From positions 1-45,224 of the forward strand of contig NZ_SMKX01000062.1 of the NCBI RefSeq assembly GCF_004349055.1: 45,224 nucleotides of DNA. The letters run 5' to 3'. The stretch is from Kribbella antibiotica (GTDB taxonomy: Bacteria > Actinomycetota > Actinomycetes > Propionibacteriales > Kribbellaceae). The translations under genes were made by a program, and so were the position numbers. The notes below the pieces were generated by a model, which saw only the letters and a program-made list of their open reading frames with translations, had not been told where the DNA came from and ran no database searches. Shown in pieces: positions 41,516 through 45,224 of the stretch (position 1 is the stretch's first letter; every line of letters starts with the position of its first letter).

Positions 41516-42937
41516 CTAGGCAGATTCAGCCGGGTGTTCGACCTGGCGGTCACCCCATTGGGTGAGGATTCCGCGAGCGATCTCAAGGTCTTCGCGCAAC
41601 GAACGGTCCGTGAGGTCGTCAGGGAGGGCGGCTAGCGCGTCGGCCAGCCAGGGGGCGATGGCGGCGGGCGCCAGGTCATCAGGAGTCAGTCCGGCTAGGC
41701 GAATAGCCCGGACAGCCGTGACCAATTCGCAGGAGATGACTTCGCGGAGTGCATCCAGCAGTTGACCAGTCAGTACGGCGGCCTGGGGCGCGAAGCTGGC
41801 GTGGTGTTCGGCGCCGCGCGACAGGGTCGCCGTACCGAGGGTGGCTGGTTGGGCGGAGGAGCGGACGGCGGCGAGGGCGTCGTGGGCGACGTACTCGATC
41901 ATCATGACGCCGGAGCTGGCCTCGGCGCCGCTGGCGAGGAAACGGGACAGGCCGGTGAAGTCGGGGTCGACCAGGTTTGCCACGCGGGAGGTGGAGAGGG
42001 TGGCGACGCTGTGCAGGCTGAGGCGGAGTGAGTCGAGGTGGAGCGCGATCGGCATCGCGTGCCAGTTTCCGTTGTGCAGAACGGTATCGCCGGCCACCAG
42101 CGGGTTCTCGGCCGACGCGTTGATGTCGATGCGGAGACTGTTGCCTAGGGCATCGACGTGATCGACGGCGGGGCCGAGGACCTGAGCGAATGCGCGCAGA
42201 CCGAACGGGTCCTGGATTCGCGCCGGGGGAAGCGGCAAGCCTTCGAGCAGACCGCGCATCCGACGCGCGACCCGAACCTGCCCGGGTTGCGGACGGGCCT
42301 CGTGGACGCGGACGTCGTACACCTCGGAGTTGCCTCGGAGAGCGACATGCGAGAGGGCGCCGACCAGCGGTACGACGTTGATCAGGGTGGCGGCCTCGAC
42401 ATACGCGAGGCAGCATTCGGCGAGTGTGATCGCGTTGCTGGACAGCAGGGGGAGCGCGCTGACCCCGTCGATGACATCGCCCAGCGCGAGACCGAGCTCG
42501 GCCAGCGGACCAAGGTCGCCGGTGCCGATCGCACCACCACGATGGAGATCCGGGAGCTCGTCGTCGTTGAGCAGGGCAACGATCGCGTCGGCGACTCCCG
42601 GCTCGAGTCCCGACCCGCCGGACGCCAACTGGTTGACGCGAATCAACAGTCCGAGGCGGGTGACATCCTTCGGGTACGGCGTCGTACCGGTCGTGGAGTG
42701 TGAGCTCAGCAGGCGGGCGCCGTGTTCGGGGTCCGACGTGAGGACATCGCGGTTTGCGCCAACGCCAGTCGTGCGACCGTAGACCGGCTGGCGGCTCGCT
42801 ACTTCAGCGACTGCGAGAGCTGACTCGTGCATCCGTTTCCGGGCGTCGTCCGCCAACCGCACCGCGGTCCGCCGCTGCGCCAAGGCAACGGCCTCCAACG
42901 GCGCCAACCCACCCCCGGACAGCTCCACCGGCTCCAT
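41516..42937 (-). CDS. Aromatic amino acid ammonia-lyase/aminomutase family protein with Gly-Thr-Gly in place of the MIO Ala-Ser-Gly
   Basis: The protein has 473 residues from an ATG at 42937. The fold is clearly the HAL/PAL family: Tyr53 in VYGRTTGVGANRD, RVNQLASGGSGL, IQDPFGLRAFAQVLGP with Arg248, ASAENPLV, and LHNGNWHAMPIALHLDSLRL. In histidase the cofactor MIO arises from Ala-Ser-Gly in GASGDLAPLA. Here the aligned segment is AIGTGDLGPLAELG, giving Gly138-Thr139-Gly140. The second active-site Tyr (Tyr280 of histidase) is Phe245. The enzyme may form an unusual cofactor, catalyse another reaction, or be inactive. Its length is slightly below the usual ~510. Confidence 0.88.
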   Translation of the reverse strand: MEPVELSGGGLAPLEAVALAQRRTAVRLADDARKRMHESALAVAEVASRQPVYGRTTGVGANRDVLTSDPEHGARLLSSHSTTGTTPYPKDVTRLGLLIRVNQLASGGSGLEPGVADAIVALLNDDELPDLHRGGAIGTGDLGPLAELGLALGDVIDGVSALPLLSSNAITLAECCLAYVEAATLINVVPLVGALSHVALRGNSEVYDVRVHEARPQPGQVRVARRMRGLLEGLPLPPARIQDPFGLRAFAQVLGPAVDHVDALGNSLRIDINASAENPLVAGDTVLHNGNWHAMPIALHLDSLRLSLHSVATLSTSRVANLVDPDFTGLSRFLASGAEASSGVMMIEYVAHDALAAVRSSAQPATLGTATLSRGAEHHASFAPQAAVLTGQLLDALREVISCELVTAVRAIRLAGLTPDDLAPAAIAPWLADALAALPDDLTDRSLREDLEIARGILTQWGDRQVEHPAESA

Positions 42938-43025
42938 TGGCCCAGTGTGAGACCGCCCAGGCCGTCTCGGTAAGCGCCGCGCCCGCACCGACGTCTGAAA
43001 TCCGAGACGTCTGGGTCCGGGCAAA

Positions 43026-43063
43026 GCGAAAGGGCCCACCCCGCCCCGGGTGAGCCCTCTCGC
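43026..43063. terminator. Terminator of the CobW-rpmE2 operon
   Basis: GCGAaAGGGCcCACCC pairs with GGGTGaGCCCTcTCGC with three mismatches. It lies 13 bp beyond the rpmE2 stop on the minus strand. Confidence 0.7.
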
Positions 43064-43075
43064 TGCTTGTGGTTC

Positions 43076-43321
43076 TTACAGCTGGCCGTAGCGCTTCTTG
43101 AACTTCTCCACGCGGCCCTGGGTGTCCATCACGCGCTGGTTACCCGTGTAGAACGGGTGACTGGCGGACGAGATCTCCACGTCGACGACTGGGTACGTGT
43201 TCCCGTCGGTCCAGACAATGGTCTCGTTGCTGGTGCTGGTCGAACCCGTGAGGAAGCTGAAGTTACCGGACTTGTCCCGGAAGACAACCCGGCGGTAGTC
43301 GGGGTGAATGTCATTCTTCAT
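43076..43321 (-). CDS. rpmE2: Ribosomal protein L31 type B (zinc-free form)
   Basis: The protein has 81 residues. It starts MKNDIHPDYRRVVFRD and contains SSASHPFYTGNQRVMDTQGR and VEKFKKRY. The CxxC zinc ligands of ordinary L31 are absent, so this is the type B paralogue that replaces L31 when zinc is scarce, freeing its zinc. Its ATG overlaps the stop of the CobW-like gene by 4 bp. It therefore belongs to the operon reading away from the Zur-like site at 44439. Confidence 0.97.
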   Translation of the reverse strand: MKNDIHPDYRRVVFRDKSGNFSFLTGSTSTSNETIVWTDGNTYPVVDVEISSASHPFYTGNQRVMDTQGRVEKFKKRYGQL

Positions 43322-44421
43322 GCTGCACTACTTCCTTCCAGATAAGGGGCGAACGGGTCGGTCAGTGAATGAACCGCTTCGTCCGCACGTAGGACACAAC
43401 CGTCGAGTCGTGCCGTTAATTCCCGGGTGTCTAGATCGACTCCGGTGATCGAGAGGTACGACGCCCGGTCGCCGTACTCGGGGTGCCATTCGAGCGCCGA
43501 CCGGGCTTGGTGCTGCTGCCCGACGCCGGCCCAGCGATCGGCGGGCAGGTCGGCCAGCCATGGGCCGAGTACGCCGATCGAGATATTGGTGCCGAAGCTG
43601 TCCCAGCTCAGGCGGTTGCGATGCTGGGTCGCGATCCAGACGGTCCCGCGGCCGCGCGCCGTACCGGTCACTAGGTCCTCGAGCACTTCGTAGAGCCGCT
43701 CGGGGTGGAACGGGCGCGCCGACTGCCAGACCAGGGTGTTGACCGGGCCGTCCTCGCGGATCGGCGCAGTAATAGAGCCCGGCTCGGTGCGGGTCTCGGC
43801 CGCATCGGGGTCGTGCAGCCGGAGCTTGAGCAGGTCGGTCGGGGTGGACTGGATGCGCGCCTGCGGGTTGATCGCCTCGATCAAGGCTTTGGCCGTGGCG
43901 TCTGGACTGCTCAGTACGACGGCATCGGCGTACTCGAGTTGCCGCGCCACCACCTCGGCCATCACGCGACCGTCCTCGGCGGCAGTCGCGACACCGCGGT
44001 CCTGGATGAACTGATCGCCGGTGAGGTCGTCGACCACGGTCGCGGTATCGGCCGCCACGATCACCACATCGACCCGAAGCTCGTCCTCGCGGGCAATCTC
44101 CTCCGCCACGGATTGCGAGTCCCCGGCTCCAGGCACCGACACGATCGCAACGTCGTACCGGTCGACGGCGGCGATGCTGTTGAGCAACTCCACCAGCGTC
44201 TTCCGCATCGCGCACGACACACACGGGTGGCCCATCCGGATCGTCTCCCGGTCGATCACCCCGGTCGCCGTCCGCGCGATCCGCACGACATAACCCGCGC
44301 TGAGGCTGCTCACGTCGTACTCGACCAGGACGCCGTTCGAGCCCGCGGCGGCCAGCAGGTTCGATCCCACGGCCCCTCGGAATTCCTCGTCGACGCCGGT
44401 CAACAGGGTCACCGGCAGCAT
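43318..44421 (-). CDS. CobW-like protein lacking the P-loop (Rv0106 type), zinc-homeostasis operon
   Basis: The protein has 367 residues from an ATG at 44421 with GGGAG upstream. The layout is that of COG0523/CobW proteins: MLPVTLLTG at the start, a metal-binding HPCVSCAMRKTL (Cys67, Cys70), VAIVSVPGAGDSQSVAEEI, and a CobW C-terminal domain (VWQSARPFHPERLYEVLEDL, LSITGVDLDTRELTARLDG). The nucleotide P-loop GxxGxGKT is absent; GVDEEFRGAVGSNLL stands in its place, as I recall is also true of mycobacterial Rv0106. A zinc chaperone or zinc-sparing role is inferred from its operon with rpmE2 and the Zur-like site. Confidence 0.85.
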   Translation of the reverse strand: MLPVTLLTGVDEEFRGAVGSNLLAAAGSNGVLVEYDVSSLSAGYVVRIARTATGVIDRETIRMGHPCVSCAMRKTLVELLNSIAAVDRYDVAIVSVPGAGDSQSVAEEIAREDELRVDVVIVAADTATVVDDLTGDQFIQDRGVATAAEDGRVMAEVVARQLEYADAVVLSSPDATAKALIEAINPQARIQSTPTDLLKLRLHDPDAAETRTEPGSITAPIREDGPVNTLVWQSARPFHPERLYEVLEDLVTGTARGRGTVWIATQHRNRLSWDSFGTNISIGVLGPWLADLPADRWAGVGQQHQARSALEWHPEYGDRASYLSITGVDLDTRELTARLDGCVLRADEAVHSLTDPFAPYLEGSSAA

Positions 44422-44437
44422 CCGCACTCCCACCTTA

Positions 44438-44467
44438 TTGAAAATGATTACCAGTACAAGATACACT
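44438..44467 (+). promoter_or_regulatory. Putative rpmG-rpsN promoter
   Basis: TTGAAA (44438-44443) and TACACT (44462-44467) are 18 bp apart, 29 bp before the rpmG start. The Zur-like palindrome covers the -35 hexamer, where binding would block RNA polymerase. Confidence 0.6.
44439..44453. promoter_or_regulatory. Zur box between divergent zinc-response operons
   Basis: TGAAAATGATTACCA is a close match to the actinobacterial Zur consensus of the TGAAAATsATTTTCA type. It sits between the CobW-rpmE2 operon and the rpmG-rpsN operon, a gene set that is known to be de-repressed by zinc shortage. Confidence 0.85.
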
Positions 44468-44496
44468 CTGTGTCGTACTTGAGGAAAGGAACCAGC

Positions 44497-44664
44497 ATGG
44501 CCAAGAACAACGAACTCCGGCCGATCATCAAGCTCCGCAGCACGGCCGGCACCGGCACCACCTATGTAACGCGGAAGAACCGCCGGAACAATCCCGACCG
44601 GCTCGTCATCCGCAAGTACGACTCCCGGATCCGCCAGCACGTCGACTTCCGCGAAGAGCGCTGA
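44497..44664 (+). CDS. rpmG: Ribosomal protein L33 (zinc-free form)
   Basis: The protein has 55 residues from an ATG with GAGGAAAGGA upstream. LRPIIKLRSTAGTGTTYVTR, then KNRRNNPDRLVIRKYD, is L33. There is no cysteine, so this is the C-minus paralogue used under zinc limitation. It follows a Zur box and shares one base with the start of rpsN. Confidence 0.97.
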   Translation: MAKNNELRPIIKLRSTAGTGTTYVTRKNRRNNPDRLVIRKYDSRIRQHVDFREER

Positions 44665-44969
44665 TGGCCAAAACCAGCAAGATCGCCAAGAACGAACAGC
44701 GCAAACGCACCGTCGCCCTGTACGCCGACCGTCGCGCCGAGCTCAAGCGCGTCATCGCGTCCGTCGCCTCCTCCTCGGAGGAGCGCACCGAGGCCCAGCT
44801 GAAGCTCCAAAAGCTCCCCCGCGACGCGAGCCCGATCCGCATCCGCAACCGAGACGCCGCCGACGGCCGCCCCCGCGGCTACCTGCGCAAAGCCGGCATC
44901 TCCCGAGTCCGCTTCCGCACCATGGCCCACCGAGGCGAACTCCCCGGCATCACCAAGTCCTCCTGGTAA
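44664..44969 (+). CDS. rpsN: Ribosomal protein S14 (zinc-free, long form)
   Basis: The protein has 101 residues. MAKTSKIAKNEQRKRTVALY starts it, followed by LPRDASPIRIRNRDAADGRP and YLRKAGISRVRFRTMAHRGE. It is the ~100-residue C-minus form without the CxxC pairs of the short zinc form. It is co-transcribed with rpmG under the Zur box. rpmB and rpsR paralogues, often in the same operon, are absent here. Confidence 0.97.
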   Translation: MAKTSKIAKNEQRKRTVALYADRRAELKRVIASVASSSEERTEAQLKLQKLPRDASPIRIRNRDAADGRPRGYLRKAGISRVRFRTMAHRGELPGITKSSW

Positions 44970-45011
44970 TTCCCGGCGGCGCGCGACGTGGATGCCGCGC
45001 ACCCCGGGTCA

Positions 45012-45050
45012 CGACGGCCCTCCGAGCTCAGGTGGCTCGGAGGGCCGTCG
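45012..45050. terminator. Terminator of the rpmG-rpsN operon
   Basis: CGACGGCCCTCCGAGC and GCTCGGAGGGCCGTCG form a perfect 16-bp stem with a 7-nt loop, 42 bp after the rpsN stop. Confidence 0.88.
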
Positions 45051-45053
45051 CAT

Positions 45054-45157
45054 GCGTACAGAAGGACTGTTAGTAGTCCCCGGTCCGGCGATCGCCGCCG
45101 CCGTCCGTCCGCTCAGGAAGTGCCGAGCGACCTACCTCTAACAGTTCTTCTGTACGC
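45054..45157. repeat. 104-bp element bounded by 20-bp inverted repeats
   Basis: GCGTACAGAAGGACTGTTAG (45054-45073) is the reverse complement of 45138-45157 except for one base. The 64-bp interior is GC-rich and has its own 12-bp palindrome CGGCGATCGCCG. Each arm also holds a small dyad (ACAG-N5-CTGT). It lies between the rpsN terminator and the 3' end of a convergent gene. It may be a MITE-like element, a structured RNA, or part of the terminator region of the convergent gene. Confidence 0.7.
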
Positions 45158-45160
45158 CGG

Positions 45161-45224
45161 TCAGCCGTGGAGGCGGCGGGTCAGAGCGTTGGCGGCCTGG
45201 CGGAGGCGGTGGGCCAGGTGGGGG
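45161..45224 (-). CDS. 3' end of an unidentified gene (partial)
   Basis: A minus-strand frame enters from the right edge and ends at a TGA at 45163-45161. The 20 visible residues, HLAHRLRQAANALTRRLHG preceded by Pro, look like an amphipathic basic helix. Nearly every third codon position is G or C, which supports coding. Too little is visible to name the protein. Confidence 0.5.
   Translation of the reverse strand, partial: PHLAHRLRQAANALTRRLHG

Overview
The window is 45 kb of very GC-rich, gene-dense DNA with strong G/C bias at third codon positions and many GTG/TTG starts. It comes from an actinomycete. A Mycobacterium-type Dcd, an Rv0338c/EtfD-type Fe-S oxidoreductase, a Zur-controlled set of zinc-free ribosomal proteins and many secreted hydrolases point to Actinomycetota. 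Nocardioidaceae, perhaps Kribbella, is my best guess, but that is inference. I see no prophage, intact insertion sequence, CRISPR array or rRNA. There is one tRNA gene, tRNA-Gly(CCC).

Layout. 1-2373: 3'-truncated PL8 polysaccharide lyase (minus), then a repeat-rich non-coding stretch. 3074-5191: unusual membrane/lipobox fusion protein, divergent from a TetR gene with an operator-like dyad. 5922-7155: internally duplicated membrane protein and tRNA-Gly. 7477-8863: MarR regulator, dcd, small helical protein. 8955-10561: two-gene operon of a ribbon-helix-helix protein with a collagen-like tail and a DUF4097-type beta-repeat protein; an 11-bp direct-repeat array separates it from an SDR gene. 11492-13014: membrane-anchored protein and LppX/LprG-like lipoprotein. 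13114-15273: EtfD-like oxidoreductase. 15460-16005: small secreted protein. 16078-19515: GAF-domain regulator divergent from an aldehyde dehydrogenase-DUF779 pair. 20299-24631: two secreted proteases (S53 and M36). 25277-27893: LacI regulator divergent from an amidohydrolase-cysteine dioxygenase operon with two perfect 12-bp operators. 27863-31029: GlxA-type AraC regulator, methyltransferase-like protein and two hypotheticals. 31185-39813: complete kdp potassium locus (tiny upstream ORF, kdpF, A, B, C, D, E) plus a translationally coupled methyltransferase. 39865-42937: prenyltransferase-repeat protein, an 800-bp repeat-filled gap, and a HAL/PAL-family protein with a non-standard MIO triad. 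43076-44969: divergent Zur-type locus (rpmE2 and P-loop-less CobW-like gene against rpmG and rpsN). 45012-45224: terminator, a 104-bp inverted-repeat element, and the 3' end of an unidentified gene.

How it fits together. Several blocks are self-contained regulator-target modules: LacI with amidohydrolase/CDO, GAF regulator with ALDH/DUF779, RHH with DUF4097, KdpDE with KdpFABC, and Zur with alternative ribosomal proteins. The features that known families explain least are: (i) a ~160-220 bp intergenic repeat family present three times, twice as an inverted pair; (ii) the Gly-Thr-Gly triad in the ammonia-lyase homologue; (iii) the 11-bp repeat array at the RHH operon; (iv) the 104-bp inverted-repeat element near the right end; and (v) a 110-bp insertion flanked by 8-bp repeats between kdpD and kdpE.
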